Assembly: GCF_001514215.1 (NCBI RefSeq)
Contig: NZ_KQ948853.1
Coordinates: 95,167-159,166 of the forward strand
DNA from: Streptomyces bungoensis
GTDB lineage: Bacteria; Actinomycetota; Actinomycetes; Streptomycetales; Streptomycetaceae
Direction of reading: 5' to 3'
DNA length: 64,000 bases
The translations under genes and the position numbers were made by a program. The notes under the pieces were generated by a model. It searched no databases and was not told the DNA's origin. It saw only the letters and a list, made by a program, of their open reading frames with translations. Below are positions 29,697 to 38,798 of the stretch, one piece after another; the stretch's first letter is position 1; each line of letters opens with the position of its first letter.

Positions 29697-30533
29697 ATGG
29701 TCCTGAGGCGCGAAGCAACAGCACGTCAGTTGCGTCTGGGGATCGAGTTGCGCCGCATGCGCGAGGCGGCGGGGCTCACCGCTGTCGAGGCGGCAGCGCT
29801 GCTCGGCGCGAACAGGGTTCAGATGAGCCAGATCGAAGCCGGGCTCGCCGGGGTGAGTGAGCAGCGACTGCGCCGCCTCGCCTGTCACTACGCCTGCACG
29901 GACGAGGAGTTCGTCGACGCCCTGGTCGCTATGGCCACGGACCGGACGCGTGGCTGGTGGGAGGAGTACCGCCAGCTACTGCCCACGTCCTTCCTGGACC
30001 TCGCCGAACTCGAGCATCACGCCACATTCCTGCGGGAGGTCTCGATTGTCTACGTGCCCGGCTTGCTCCAGACGGAGGAGTACGCCCGTGCGGTCTTCTC
30101 CGCACGCATTCCGGAACTCACGTCCGAGGAGCTTGAGCTGCGTGTCCGGCATCGTATGAGGCGCCAGTAGATCACGGTCCCGTACGAGCTGGTTGTTCAC
30201 GAGTCGGCCCTGCGCATCAGGGTCGGTGACCGGGCCGCTTCCCGAGCTCAACTCGTAGCACTCCTGGAGCGCTCGGAGGCGGACCACATCACCCTACGGG
30301 TCATTCCCTTCGACCTCGATGGCTTTGCCGGAGCCGCCAGCGTCATGACGTACGCGGGAGGCCTCGTCCCCAAGCTGGACACCGTTGTCCGCGACGTACC
30401 CCATGGTTCGGCCTTCATCGACTCCGAAGCACAGCTCGGCGTCTTTCGAACGCGCTTCCGTAAGGTAGAGGCCGTAGCACTCGACCAAGGACAGTCGCGT
30501 GACCTCATTAACCGGCTGGCGAAGGAGCTGTGA
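29697..30533 (+). pseudogene. XRE-family regulator (HTH + DUF5753) interrupted by an in-frame amber stop
   Basis: The N-terminal part (157 codons) has an XRE helix-turn-helix (LRRMREAAGLTAVEAAALLG) and the start of DUF5753 (VYVPGLLQTEEYARAVF). TAG at 30168-30170 ends it after RHRMRRQ. The same frame stays open to 30533 and encodes the missing DUF5753 half (VPYELVVHESALRIRVGDR, HITLRVIPFDLDGFAG, LDTVVRD, RDLINRLAKEL). Full-length homologues are about 280 residues and continuous. A CAG-to-TAG change, perhaps with a few lost codons, explains the break. Readthrough or a sequencing error cannot be excluded. Confidence 0.8.
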
Positions 30534-30541
30534 GGCGCCTC

Positions 30542-30715
30542 ATGGACAACTGGCGGAAGTCCTCCTACTCGGGCCCTGACGACGGCAACAACTGTGTAGA
30601 GATAGCGGACTCTCCGTCCCACATAGCCATTCGCGACTCGAAAGACCCGGCGCGAGCCACCCTCACCTTCCCCGCCGAAGTCTTCGCCCCCTTCGTCGAG
30701 GCGCTGAAGAAGTGA
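30542..30715 (+). CDS. DUF397 small regulatory protein
   Basis: 57 residues. It has the family motif WRKSSYSGPDDGNNCVEIA, followed by VRDSK-like IRDSKDP and a C-terminal FAPFVEALK. DUF397 proteins are encoded after DUF5753 XRE regulators and are thought to modulate them (whiJ-type systems). ATG 30542 has GAGG at a 6-bp spacing; a GTG at 30530 overlapping the XRE stop is the alternative. With its XRE partner broken it may be an orphan. It overlaps the next gene by 3 bp. Confidence 0.88.
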   Translation: MDNWRKSSYSGPDDGNNCVEIADSPSHIAIRDSKDPARATLTFPAEVFAPFVEALKK

Positions 30716-31650
30716 TCCTCACCCCCCTCCGCCCGGACCACGACATCCCGGCTGCCCTCCTCGCCGAGCTCACGGCCCTCTACGCCTCCAACCGGGAGTT
30801 CCTCGCGCTCAGCGGGGACTTCCCGGACCCGGACGACGTGCGGGCGGAGCAGGTCGCGGCCGAGGTGGCCGGGGAACTGGCGCAGCCGAGTGGTGAGGTG
30901 CTGCTGGCGCGGGTGGAGGGGCGGCTGGTCGGGCTCGTGATGACGTTGGGCCGGCATCCCGATCCGGCCGATCCGGACCCCTGGATCGGGCTGCTGATGG
31001 TGGACGCGGCCGCGCACGGCAAGGGGTACGGGCGGCGGATCGCCACGCTGGTCGAGGACCGTTTCCGGGCGGCCGGACGCGGCGCCGTGCGGCTCGCGGT
31101 ACTCGGCAACAACCCCAAGGGCATGGCCTTTTGGACCGCCCTCGGGTACGAGGTGATCGACCACCGGCCCGACCACGCCCTCGGCCGTCCCTGCGCGGTC
31201 CTGCGCAAGGTGCTGCGCACGCCCCGGCGGGCGGCCCGGGTCGCCGTCGTGGACGCCGGGGGCGCCGTGCTCCTGTTCCGGTACGACAACGCCGAGGTCG
31301 GCGTCCACTGGGCGCTGCCCGGTGGCGGGCTGGAGGAGGGGGAGACCCCGCGCGAGGGCGCCCTGCGGGAGCTGGCCGAGGAGACGGGCTGGACCGACCT
31401 GGAGCCCGGCCCGCTGCTGTGCACCTGGGAACACGACTTCACGCGGATGGACGTCCCCGTGCGCCAGCACGAGCACGTCTACGTCGCCCACGGCCCGCGC
31501 CGCGAGCCCACCGGGCACGGGCTGGCCGCCGCCCACGCCGCCGACGGCATCCTCACCTGGCGCTGGTGGAGCCGGCAGGAACTGGCCGAGGAGGCCGAGC
31601 CGGTGTGGCCGCCGGGGCTGGCGCGGATGCTGGACGCCCAGGAGGGTTGA
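30712..31650 (+). CDS. GNAT acetyltransferase - Nudix hydrolase fusion
   Basis: 312 residues in two domains. Residues about 1-165 are a GNAT acetyltransferase with acetyl-CoA motif AAHGKGYGRRIATL and the C-terminal NPKGMAFWTALGYE. Residues about 170-305 are a Nudix hydrolase with the complete Nudix box GGGLEEGETPREGALRELAEETGW split around residues 204-227. The pairing in one chain suggests linked acylation and nucleotide-diphosphate hydrolysis; substrates are unknown. The GTG start overlaps the DUF397 stop (GTGA), so it may depend on translation of that gene. Confidence 0.85.
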   Translation: MILTPLRPDHDIPAALLAELTALYASNREFLALSGDFPDPDDVRAEQVAAEVAGELAQPSGEVLLARVEGRLVGLVMTLGRHPDPADPDPWIGLLMVDAAAHGKGYGRRIATLVEDRFRAAGRGAVRLAVLGNNPKGMAFWTALGYEVIDHRPDHALGRPCAVLRKVLRTPRRAARVAVVDAGGAVLLFRYDNAEVGVHWALPGGGLEEGETPREGALRELAEETGWTDLEPGPLLCTWEHDFTRMDVPVRQHEHVYVAHGPRREPTGHGLAAAHAADGILTWRWWSRQELAEEAEPVWPPGLARMLDAQEG

Positions 31651-31709
31651 GACCGGCCCCGGCGGACGCCCTTGCCGGATCGTCGCCGCCGGCCGGGCCC
31701 CGAACTCCG

Positions 31710-32645
31710 CTATGCCGCGCTCGGCGGCGACACCCGCCCGCGGTGCCGGCGTGCCCGCACGAGGGTGAACGCGCCGCTGAGCAGCACCACGAGCACGGCG
31801 CCCACGCCCGCGGGGGACAGCGGGTTCAGCACCCACACCGTCTTCTGCAGTGCGACGGGAAGCAGGGCCACCGCCAGAGCCGCGGCAGGCAACCGGTCCC
31901 GTCCGCTGAGGATCAGAGCGATCGCGAAGACGGCGACCCAGAGCGTGGGGGCGATGCCGGGGCCGCCCGCCAACGGGTAGTGGATGTCCGCGAGTTGCAC
32001 GGTCCACAGCGCGGCGGCCAGGGCGGTGGTGCCCGCGATCGCGGCGCGCTGCGGCCGGGAGGAGCCGAGCAGGTCCCTGGGCGCGGCGAGGACGAGGGCG
32101 CAGGTGAGCAGCGGCACGATCACGTTCACCGCAGCGACCGCGTAGGCGGCGTGGAAGAAGCGGGCGAGCAGGAGCAGGGGCAGGTCGGCCAGCCGCAGCA
32201 CCGTCGCCGGCAGGACCAGGGCCCGGGCCGCGCTCCAGCGTCCCGCCCAGACGGCCGTGAGCGCCGCCAGCCAGAACAGCGGCACGAGGCCCTGGTCGGC
32301 GAGCAGGAGCACGTCCGGGAGCGAGGACGACCAGTGCGGGTCGCGGACCGCGGGGTCGAGGAGCCACAACACGTTCGCCACGCTGCTCGCCGTCGCGACG
32401 GCGACGGTCAGCGGGGCCGCCTGCGCCAGGACCCGGCCGGCGGTCCGGTCGGAGCTGAGGCCCGTGCGCTGCCGCAGGCCGTGCGCGGCGACGTCGAGCG
32501 CCTCGCGCAGCCGGCCGAGCGGGCCGGCGTCCCGCGTGGCCTCGGCGTAGATCGCGGTCAACTCGGCCCCGTGCTCGGTGCGGTAGGCGGCGGGGTGGAG
32601 GCGCAGCGCCCAGCGGAGGGCGCGAGGCGGGGGCTGCTGCGTCAT
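31710..32645 (-). CDS. Multi-pass membrane protein paired with a PadR regulator
   Basis: 311 residues. The first 55 resemble the cytoplasmic permease-prefix domain that occurs before transporters regulated by PadR proteins (LRLHPAAYRTEHGAELTAIY). Eight or so hydrophobic segments follow. No ATP-binding or transporter signature is visible. Its start overlaps the PadR stop by 4 bp (ATGA), so it is co-translated with, and almost certainly controlled by, that repressor. Confidence 0.78.
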   Translation of the reverse strand: MTQQPPPRALRWALRLHPAAYRTEHGAELTAIYAEATRDAGPLGRLREALDVAAHGLRQRTGLSSDRTAGRVLAQAAPLTVAVATASSVANVLWLLDPAVRDPHWSSSLPDVLLLADQGLVPLFWLAALTAVWAGRWSAARALVLPATVLRLADLPLLLLARFFHAAYAVAAVNVIVPLLTCALVLAAPRDLLGSSRPQRAAIAGTTALAAALWTVQLADIHYPLAGGPGIAPTLWVAVFAIALILSGRDRLPAAALAVALLPVALQKTVWVLNPLSPAGVGAVLVVLLSGAFTLVRARRHRGRVSPPSAA

Positions 32646-32998
32646 GCCAGGGCTCCCTTCGTCCGGGCGGCGGGGGTGTGACGTGCGGCCAGCCGGCGCT
32701 CCGCCTCGGCGACGACGGCGCGCAGCCGCTCCGCCTCGGCGGCCAGCGCGGTGCGGCCCGCTTCGGCGAGGGCGTAGACCTTGCGGGCCCGGCCGTCGAC
32801 GACCTCCTCGCGCTCGACCCGGATCAGGCCCTGGCCGAGCAGCCGGTCCAGCGCGCCGTACAGGGTGCCGGTGCGCATCCGCACGCGGCCCCGGGAGATC
32901 GCGTCGATCTCCTGGATCAGTCCGTAACCGTGCCTGGGCTCGTCGGCCAGGGCGGTGAGCAGGAGCAGCGTCGGCTCCTGAAGCGGTCGGTCACTCAT
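32642..32998 (-). CDS. PadR-family transcriptional regulator
   Basis: 118 residues with the winged-HTH of PadR: LQEPTLLLLTALADEPRHGY, LIQEI, TGTLYGALDRLLGQGLI and a C-terminal helix for dimerisation. Usually an autorepressor that also controls the adjacent membrane protein. ATG 32998 (MSDRPLQ) is the family-typical start. An AT-rich stretch (TATATATAT near 33003-33011), rare in this GC-rich DNA, lies immediately upstream and may be the -10/operator. Confidence 0.9.
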   Translation of the reverse strand: MSDRPLQEPTLLLLTALADEPRHGYGLIQEIDAISRGRVRMRTGTLYGALDRLLGQGLIRVEREEVVDGRARKVYALAEAGRTALAAEAERLRAVVAEAERRLAARHTPAARTKGALA

Positions 32999-33002
32999 GC
33001 CG

Positions 33003-33040
33003 CTATATATATCGACGACCGGCATATGTTGTCGAGTGGC
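33003..33040. promoter_or_regulatory. Probable PadR promoter/operator region
   Basis: It contains TATATATAT at 33003-33011 and a CGACGACCGGCATATGTTGTCG stretch with partial dyad symmetry (CGAC...GTCG) around CATATG, just upstream of the padR start. AT-rich dyads are typical PadR targets. Confidence 0.35.
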
Positions 33041-33299
33041 TTATCGGGGTTGGTCTGGCGGGTGTGACGTCGAACCGCTCAAGTGCGCTGAAAAGAGCGG
33101 GAGTTGTCGATCATCGAGGCGTTCGGATAGCGGATTTCCGGCCACGGGTTTCGGACACGAACAGGTAAAGAGTTGACCGACCTCTGTCAAACGGCCGGTT
33201 ACTGGTGTCACTCTCTCCCCACCCGCCGCAACGCTGTGCATCCGCTGTGACACGCCCGCGTCTCCGCCCCCACGGAGGCCGGCCCCAGAAGGAGATCGA

Positions 33300-34934
33300 G
33301 TGAGCCAGCAGCCCCACGCCTCCCGCACCTCCCGCAAGACCGCCGTGCGCGCCACCGCCCTGGTCGGCTCGGCCGCGATGGTCGTCCTCGCCTTGCAGAG
33401 CGGTGCGGCCACCGCCGCCCCCGCGCACACCCCCGGCGCCACGGCGCTCCCCCTCAGCGCCTCGGCCCGGGCGGCCGCCATCGCGTCGGCCCAGAAGGCC
33501 GCCGGCACGACCGCGCACGAGCTCGGACTCGGCGCCCGGGAGAAGCTCGTCGTGCGGGACGTCGTCAAGGACGCGAACGGCACGGTCCACACCCGCTACG
33601 AGCGGACGTACGCCGGCCTGCCGGTCCTCGGCGGCGACCTGGTCACCCACGTGGCCAAGAACGGCTCCCTCAAGAGCGTCACGAAGGCGGCCAAGGCCCG
33701 GATATCCGTGCCGACCACCACGGCGGCCGTCAGCCCGGCGGGCGCCAAGAAGGCCGCCCTCAAGGCCGCCGGCACCGCCGAGGCCACCGCGTCGAACTCC
33801 CGCAAGGTCGTCTGGGCGGCCGGTGCCAAGCCGGTCCTCGCCTACGAGTCGGTCGTCAAGGGCGTCCAGCGCGACGGCACCCCGAGCGAGCTGCACGTCG
33901 TCACCAACGCCACCACCGGCAAGAAGATCTACTCCTACCAGGCCATCGACACCGGCACGGGCACCAGCCAGTACAGCGGCACCGTCACGATCGGCACCAC
34001 CGCCTCCGCCTCCGGCGGCTACGACCTGATCGACGGCGGCCGCGGCGGCCACAAGACGTACGACCTCAACGGCGGCACGAGCGGCACCGGCACCCTGTTC
34101 CACGACGCCGACGACGCCTGGGGCAACGGCACCGTCTCCAACCGCCAGACCGCAGCCGTCGACGCCGCCTACGGCGCGCAGGAGACCTGGGACTTCTACA
34201 AGACGGCGTTCAACCGCAACGGCATCGCCGGCGACGGCAAGGCCGCCTACTCCCGTGTCCACTACGGCAACGCCTACGTCAACGCCTTCTGGGACGACAC
34301 CTGCTTCTGCATGACGTACGGCGACGGCGCCAACAACGCCGACCCGCTGACCTCGCTCGACGTGGCCGGCCACGAGATGAGCCACGGCCTGACCGCGTCC
34401 ACGGCGGGGCTCAACTACCGCAGCGAGTCCGGCGGCCTGAACGAGGCCACCTCCGACATCTTCGGCACCTCGGTGGAGTTCTTCGCGAACAACGCCTCCG
34501 ACGTCGGTGACTACCTCATCGGCGAGAAGATCGACATCAACGGCAACGGCACCCCGCTGCGCTACATGGACAAGCCCAGCAAGGACGGCAGCTCCGCCGA
34601 CTACTGGTCGAAGTCGGTCGGCCGGCTCGACGTGCACTACTCGTCGGGCGTCGCCAACCACTTCTTCTACCTGCTGAGCGAGGGCAGCGGCGCCAAGACG
34701 ATCAACGGCGTCTCCTACAACTCCCCGACCTACACCGGAGCCGCGGTCACCGGCATCGGCCGGGACAAGGCCATCCAGATCTGGTACAAGGCCCTGACCA
34801 CGTACTTCACCTCCACGACCAACTACGCGAGCGCCCGCACCGGCACCCTGCAGGCCGCGGCCGACCTGTACGGGTCGGGCAGCGCGGAGTACAACGCGGT
34901 GGCGGCGGCCTGGAAGGCCGTGAACGTCAACTAG
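33300..34934 (+). CDS. Secreted thermolysin-type neutral metalloprotease (M4)
   Basis: 544 residues: signal peptide (to about residue 40), FTP/PepSY propeptide (about 45-215), catalytic M4 domain (about 220-375) and C-terminal alpha-domain. The zinc motif is VAGHEMSHGL with the third ligand in GGLNEATSDIFG; the active-site His region is LDVHYSSGVANHFFYLLS. It hydrolyses extracellular protein. GTG 33300 follows AAGGAGATCGA. A 300-bp AT-richer leader separates it from the divergent padR gene. Confidence 0.93.
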   Translation: MSQQPHASRTSRKTAVRATALVGSAAMVVLALQSGAATAAPAHTPGATALPLSASARAAAIASAQKAAGTTAHELGLGAREKLVVRDVVKDANGTVHTRYERTYAGLPVLGGDLVTHVAKNGSLKSVTKAAKARISVPTTTAAVSPAGAKKAALKAAGTAEATASNSRKVVWAAGAKPVLAYESVVKGVQRDGTPSELHVVTNATTGKKIYSYQAIDTGTGTSQYSGTVTIGTTASASGGYDLIDGGRGGHKTYDLNGGTSGTGTLFHDADDAWGNGTVSNRQTAAVDAAYGAQETWDFYKTAFNRNGIAGDGKAAYSRVHYGNAYVNAFWDDTCFCMTYGDGANNADPLTSLDVAGHEMSHGLTASTAGLNYRSESGGLNEATSDIFGTSVEFFANNASDVGDYLIGEKIDINGNGTPLRYMDKPSKDGSSADYWSKSVGRLDVHYSSGVANHFFYLLSEGSGAKTINGVSYNSPTYTGAAVTGIGRDKAIQIWYKALTTYFTSTTNYASARTGTLQAAADLYGSGSAEYNAVAAAWKAVNVN

Positions 34935-34971
34935 CCGCTCACGTACGGCAGCACGGTGGCCGGACCGCCCG

Positions 34972-36363
34972 CTACGGGTGGTCCGGCTTTCCGTCTCCGT
35001 ACAGCCAGTCCCGCCAGATCTCCCGGAAGTCCTTGCCCGGGGCCTTCCGCTCCACGTACGCCGTGAAGTCCGCGGTGCTCGCGGTGGCGTACCGGTGGCT
35101 CGCGGCCCAGCCCTGGATGATGTCGTAGAAGGCGTCGTCGCCGACCTTCTGGCGGATCTTCTGCAGGACCATCGCCCCGCGCTCGTACACGGGGCTGTCG
35201 GAGATGTGGTCGGCGCCCGAGGGCTTCGCGGGCGGGAACGCCCAGATGGCCTCGTGGTCGCCGTGGTAGAGGTCGGTGAACGTCTGCTGGGCGGACTTGC
35301 CGCCGTGGTCCTCGTCGTACAGCCACTCGGCGTAGGTGGCGAAGCCCTCGTTGAGCCACATGTCCCGCCAGCTCTTCGGGGTGACCGAGTCGCCGTACCA
35401 CTCGTGGGCGAGTTCGTGGACGAGGGTGGAGGTGTCCGGGGCGCCGGGGAAGACGGGACGGTTCTGCGTCTCCAGGGCGTACCCGATGTCGTTCGGGCGG
35501 TCGATGATCGCGCCGGCGGAGGAGAACGGGTACGGCCCGAAGTTGTACTCCTCCCAGGCGAGGATCGCGGGGAGCTTGGCGAGCACCTTCCTGCTCGCCG
35601 CGGCCTGCGTGGGGTCGACGGCGGTGAGCACCGGCAGGCCGTGCGGGCCCTCGGTGTGGGTGAGGGTGAAGTGGCCGACGGCGACGATGGCGAGGTAGCT
35701 CGCCATCGGCCGGCCGGTGTGCCAGGAGTACGTCGTCCGGCCGTTCCGGCTGCTCTGGCCGGTCAACTCCCCGTTGGAGACGGCCTGCAGGCCGTCCGGG
35801 ACGGTGACCGTGATGTCGTAGGCCGCCTTGTCCGAGGGGTGGTGGTTGCCCGGGAACCAGGCCATGGAGCCGACCGGCTCGCCGAGGCCGAGGGCGCCGT
35901 CGGCGGTGGGCAGCCAGCCCTCCTTGGAGCCGTCGGGGTCGGTGAGGGTGCGCGGGGTGCCGGAGTAGCGGACGGTGGTGGTGAAGGTCTCGCCCTTGGT
36001 CAGGTCGTCGTGGGGGCGGACGGTGAGCTCCTGGCCGGCGCGGCTGACCCGGGCGTCCTTGCCCTCGACGGTGACCGCGTCGACGTGCAGCCCGCTGAGG
36101 TCGAGGTCGAAGGCGGAGAGGTCCTTGGCGGCGCGCGCGGTGATGACCGCCTTGCCGACGAGGTGGCGGGTGCGCGGGGTGTAGTCCAGGGTGAGGGCGT
36201 AGTGGCTCACGTCGTAGCCGCCGTTGCCCGCCTTCGGGAAGTAGGGGTCGCGCAGCCCGGTGCCGCCGGGCGTGCCGTGGACGCCTCCGCCGCACGCGGT
36301 GCCGGTCAGGGCGAGAGCGAGGAGCGCGGCGACGGCCGGGACGCAGCGCGCGGATCTGGACAT
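34972..36363 (-). CDS. M1-family (aminopeptidase N type) zinc lipoprotein
   Basis: 463 residues. The N-terminal signal sequence ends in a lipobox-like GTACGGG (Cys24), so it is membrane-anchored outside the cell. The M1 zinc motif is LVHELAHEWYGD with the downstream Glu in WLNEGFATYAEW. At 463 residues it lacks the C-terminal helical domain of full PepN, like other short actinobacterial M1 lipoproteins. Convergent with the M4 protease, so the two secreted peptidases may act on the same extracellular substrates. Confidence 0.9.
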   Translation of the reverse strand: MSRSARCVPAVAALLALALTGTACGGGVHGTPGGTGLRDPYFPKAGNGGYDVSHYALTLDYTPRTRHLVGKAVITARAAKDLSAFDLDLSGLHVDAVTVEGKDARVSRAGQELTVRPHDDLTKGETFTTTVRYSGTPRTLTDPDGSKEGWLPTADGALGLGEPVGSMAWFPGNHHPSDKAAYDITVTVPDGLQAVSNGELTGQSSRNGRTTYSWHTGRPMASYLAIVAVGHFTLTHTEGPHGLPVLTAVDPTQAAASRKVLAKLPAILAWEEYNFGPYPFSSAGAIIDRPNDIGYALETQNRPVFPGAPDTSTLVHELAHEWYGDSVTPKSWRDMWLNEGFATYAEWLYDEDHGGKSAQQTFTDLYHGDHEAIWAFPPAKPSGADHISDSPVYERGAMVLQKIRQKVGDDAFYDIIQGWAASHRYATASTADFTAYVERKAPGKDFREIWRDWLYGDGKPDHP

Positions 36364-36428
36364 GTCAGTGATCTTATGACCGGACCGGCCGTTCCCGTCC
36401 GACCCGGGGGCCGTGACACCATCGGTGG

Positions 36429-36929
36429 GTGCTCGACATCGGCTACGCCCTCTCCAACCGCTTCCCGGACCCGCCGCAGACCGACTACCGGCGTGCGGAC
36501 GTGCGCGCGCTGCGGCACGACCTGTTCTGCGGGGACGTCTACCTGGCGGACACCAAGGCGGACCGGGAGCTGTCCACAGCCTGGGGATGGGTGCCGGTGC
36601 TGGACTTCGCGTGGGCGCTGTGCGACATCGTGGAGCGGCTGGACCGGGACCCGCTGGGCTCCCGTGCCGCCCGGGCGCAGCGGGCGGAGCTGGACTTCAC
36701 CGAGTCCACCGACCGGATGCTGTTCGAGCGCCGCTTCGGCTGGGTGGACATCGAGGCCGACTGGATGCCGGCCGAGGAGCCGCCGCTCACCTTCTCCCAC
36801 GCCGAACTGCGCCGCGAGTCCCGCGACTTCCTGCACGACCTGGTCGCCGACCTGGCCGACCTGCACGAGGACCTCGCGGAGAACCCGGCGATCTGGACGC
36901 TGCAGGCCCGCTTCCCCCGGGTGGCGTGA
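36429..36929 (+). CDS. Conserved hypothetical protein
   Basis: 166 residues, soluble, acidic and rich in Trp and Leu, with no signal peptide, TM segment or known motif. The C-terminal third (DFLHDLVADLADLHEDLAE) is likely a long helix. GTG start at 36429. Streptomyces homologues appear to exist, judging by the codon regularity and complete absence of stops, but I do not recognise a family. It precedes a strong terminator and terD on the other strand. Confidence 0.65.
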   Translation: MLDIGYALSNRFPDPPQTDYRRADVRALRHDLFCGDVYLADTKADRELSTAWGWVPVLDFAWALCDIVERLDRDPLGSRAARAQRAELDFTESTDRMLFERRFGWVDIEADWMPAEEPPLTFSHAELRRESRDFLHDLVADLADLHEDLAENPAIWTLQARFPRVA

Positions 36930-36936
36930 GGGGGAG

Positions 36937-36973
36937 GACCCCCGGGCCGGGCGGGTGCGCGGCCCGGGGGGTC
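36937..36973. terminator. Terminator between the hypothetical gene and terD
   Basis: GACCCCCGGGCC (36937-36948) pairs with GGCCCGGGGGGTC (36961-36973) with one bulge, between convergent genes. Confidence 0.6.
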
Positions 36974-36992
36974 TTCGCCGGGGCGGTGCCGA

Positions 36993-37568
36993 TCAGACGT
37001 TGACGCCGAAGTCCTGGGCGATGCCGACCAGGCCCGAGGCGTAACCCTGGCCCACCGCGCGGAACTTCCACTCCGCGCCGTTGCGGTACAGCTCGCCGAA
37101 GACCATCGCCGTCTCGGTGGCGGCGTCCTCCGACAGGTCGTAGCGGGCGATCTCGGCGCCGCCGGCCTGGTTGACGATGCGGATGTAGGCGTTGCGGACC
37201 TGGCCGAAGTTCTGGCCGCGGTTCTCCGCGTCGTAGATGGAGACCGGGAAGACGATCTTGTCGACGTCGGCCGGGAGCGCGGCCAGGTTGACGTTGATCG
37301 CCTCGTCGTCGCCCGCGCCCTCGCCGGTGCGGTTGTCACCGGTGTGGACGATGGAGTTGTCCGGCGTCTGCTTGTTGTTGAAGAAGACGAAGTGGGCGTC
37401 CGAGTAGACCTTGCCCTGCGTGTTGACCGCGATGGCGGAGGCGTCCAGGTCGAAGTCCGTGCCGGTGGTGGTGCGGACGTCCCAGCCGAGGCCCACGGTG
37501 ACGGCGGTCAGGCCCGGAGCCTCCTTGGTGAGCGAGACGTTGCCACCCTTGGACAGGCTTACAGCCAT
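36993..37568 (-). CDS. terD: TerD-family tellurium-resistance / calcium-binding stress protein
   Basis: 191 residues, the usual TerD length. It begins [20 protein letters not shown] and has the calcium-binding DFDLDASA and [10 protein letters not shown] segments. TerD proteins bind Ca2+ and act in general stress and tellurite responses; Streptomyces has many copies with effects on development. It stands alone here, without a ter operon. Confidence 0.95.
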   Translation of the reverse strand: MAVSLSKGGNVSLTKEAPGLTAVTVGLGWDVRTTTGTDFDLDASAIAVNTQGKVYSDAHFVFFNNKQTPDNSIVHTGDNRTGEGAGDDEAINVNLAALPADVDKIVFPVSIYDAENRGQNFGQVRNAYIRIVNQAGGAEIARYDLSEDAATETAMVFGELYRNGAEWKFRAVGQGYASGLVGIAQDFGVNV

Positions 37569-37763
37569 TTGGGAGTCCCTTCCCTAGATATCCGTGCACT
37601 CTGTGCGGACGAAGCTACCGTCACCCGGGAGAACGTCGAGGGGTGTCCCGGTGGTTCCGGATCCCTTTACCTTTTTTACCCGTGTGGGTGTGCCTGAGGG
37701 GGCGTGACCGGTCTGGGCGTGCCGGCGAAATCCGCGTGACGTGGACCGGGCGGGGCCGGGAAC

Positions 37764-38201
37764 ATGGGAGGCATGTCCGGTCCCTACCTCATCCGTGGCT
37801 CCGTCTCGCTCCCCGAGGCCGAGCTGATGTGGCGTTTCTCGAGGTCGTCCGGGCCCGGGGGACAGCACGTCAACACCACCGACTCCCAGGTGGAACTGCG
37901 CTTCGACCTGGCCGGCACCCAGGCGCTGCCTCCCGTGTGGAAGGAGCGGGCGCTGCTGCGGCTGGCCGGGCGGCTGGTCGACGGCACCGTCGTCGTACGG
38001 GCCTCCGAGCACCGCTCCCAGTGGCGCAACCGCGAGGCCGCCGCAGTCCGCCTGGCCGCGCTCCTCGCCGAGGCGACCGCGCCCCCGCCCAAGCCGCGCA
38101 GGGCCACCCGCATTCCCCGCGGCATCAACGAACGCCGGCTGCGGGAGAAGAAGCAGCGCTCGGACACCAAGCGCGGCCGCTCCGGCCGCAACTGGGGCTG
38201 A
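37764..38201 (+). CDS. arfB: Peptide-chain-release-factor-like peptidyl-tRNA hydrolase (ArfB/ICT1 type)
   Basis: 145 residues. It contains the GGQ catalytic loop in RSSGPGGQHVNTTDSQVELRF-type sequence (GGQ at about residues 34-36) and a basic C-terminal tail (REKKQRSDTKRGRSGRNWG) that would enter the mRNA channel of stalled ribosomes. There are no codon-recognition domains, so it rescues non-stop ribosomes. The first Met (37764) or the fourth (37773, MSGPYLI) is the start; the second matches family N-termini but has GGGAGG too close. Confidence 0.88.
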   Translation: MGGMSGPYLIRGSVSLPEAELMWRFSRSSGPGGQHVNTTDSQVELRFDLAGTQALPPVWKERALLRLAGRLVDGTVVVRASEHRSQWRNREAAAVRLAALLAEATAPPPKPRRATRIPRGINERRLREKKQRSDTKRGRSGRNWG

Positions 38202-38216
38202 GCGGAGCCGTCCGGT

Positions 38217-38798
38217 TCAGCCGAGGTGCCGGTAGCGCCCCCGGAAGTACAGCAGCGGCCCGCCCTCCGCGCTCGGCACCCGCGCGGTCAGCACGCGGCC
38301 GACGACGAGGGTGTGGTCCCCGGCCGGCACCCGCTGCTCCGTGCGGCACTCCAGGGTGGCCAGCGCGCCGCCCAGCAGGGGCGCGCCGGTGACCTCCCCG
38401 CGTATGTACGGCAGGTCCTGGAAGAGCAGGCGGTCGCTGATGCGGCCCTTCATGGCGAAGCGGCCGGCGATGTGGCGCTGGCTCTCGGAGAGGACGGAGA
38501 CGCCCCACCGGGGCTGCTCGGCGAGCAGGTCGTCCATGCGGGAGCCCTCGCGGAGGCTGACGAGTACCAGCGGCGGGTCCAGCGAGACGGACATGAAGGC
38601 GGTGGCGGTCATGCCGACGTCCTCGACGGCCGGCGCGGTCGGGTCGTCCGGGTCCAGCGGCGGCTCCTGCGCGGTCACCAGGACCACGCCCGCGGCCAGC
38701 CGGGACATCGCGGCCCGGAACTCGTCGTCGCTCACCCCCTCAGCATGCCCGGAAGCGGCGGTGGCGGTGGGTGGGGGAGTCTTCAGCACACCGGTCAC
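38217..38798 (-). CDS. Flavin reductase-like domain protein
   Basis: 193 residues. The split-barrel FMN-binding domain has the family pattern FRAAMSRLAAGVVLVTA, TATAFMSVSLDPPLVLVSL, WGVSVLSESQRHIAGRFA and GDHTLVVGRV. Such proteins supply reduced FMN/FAD to two-component monooxygenases or act as standalone NAD(P)H:flavin reductases; the partner is not evident here. Convergent with arfB. Confidence 0.88.
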   Translation of the reverse strand: MTGVLKTPPPTATAASGHAEGVSDDEFRAAMSRLAAGVVLVTAQEPPLDPDDPTAPAVEDVGMTATAFMSVSLDPPLVLVSLREGSRMDDLLAEQPRWGVSVLSESQRHIAGRFAMKGRISDRLLFQDLPYIRGEVTGAPLLGGALATLECRTEQRVPAGDHTLVVGRVLTARVPSAEGGPLLYFRGRYRHLG

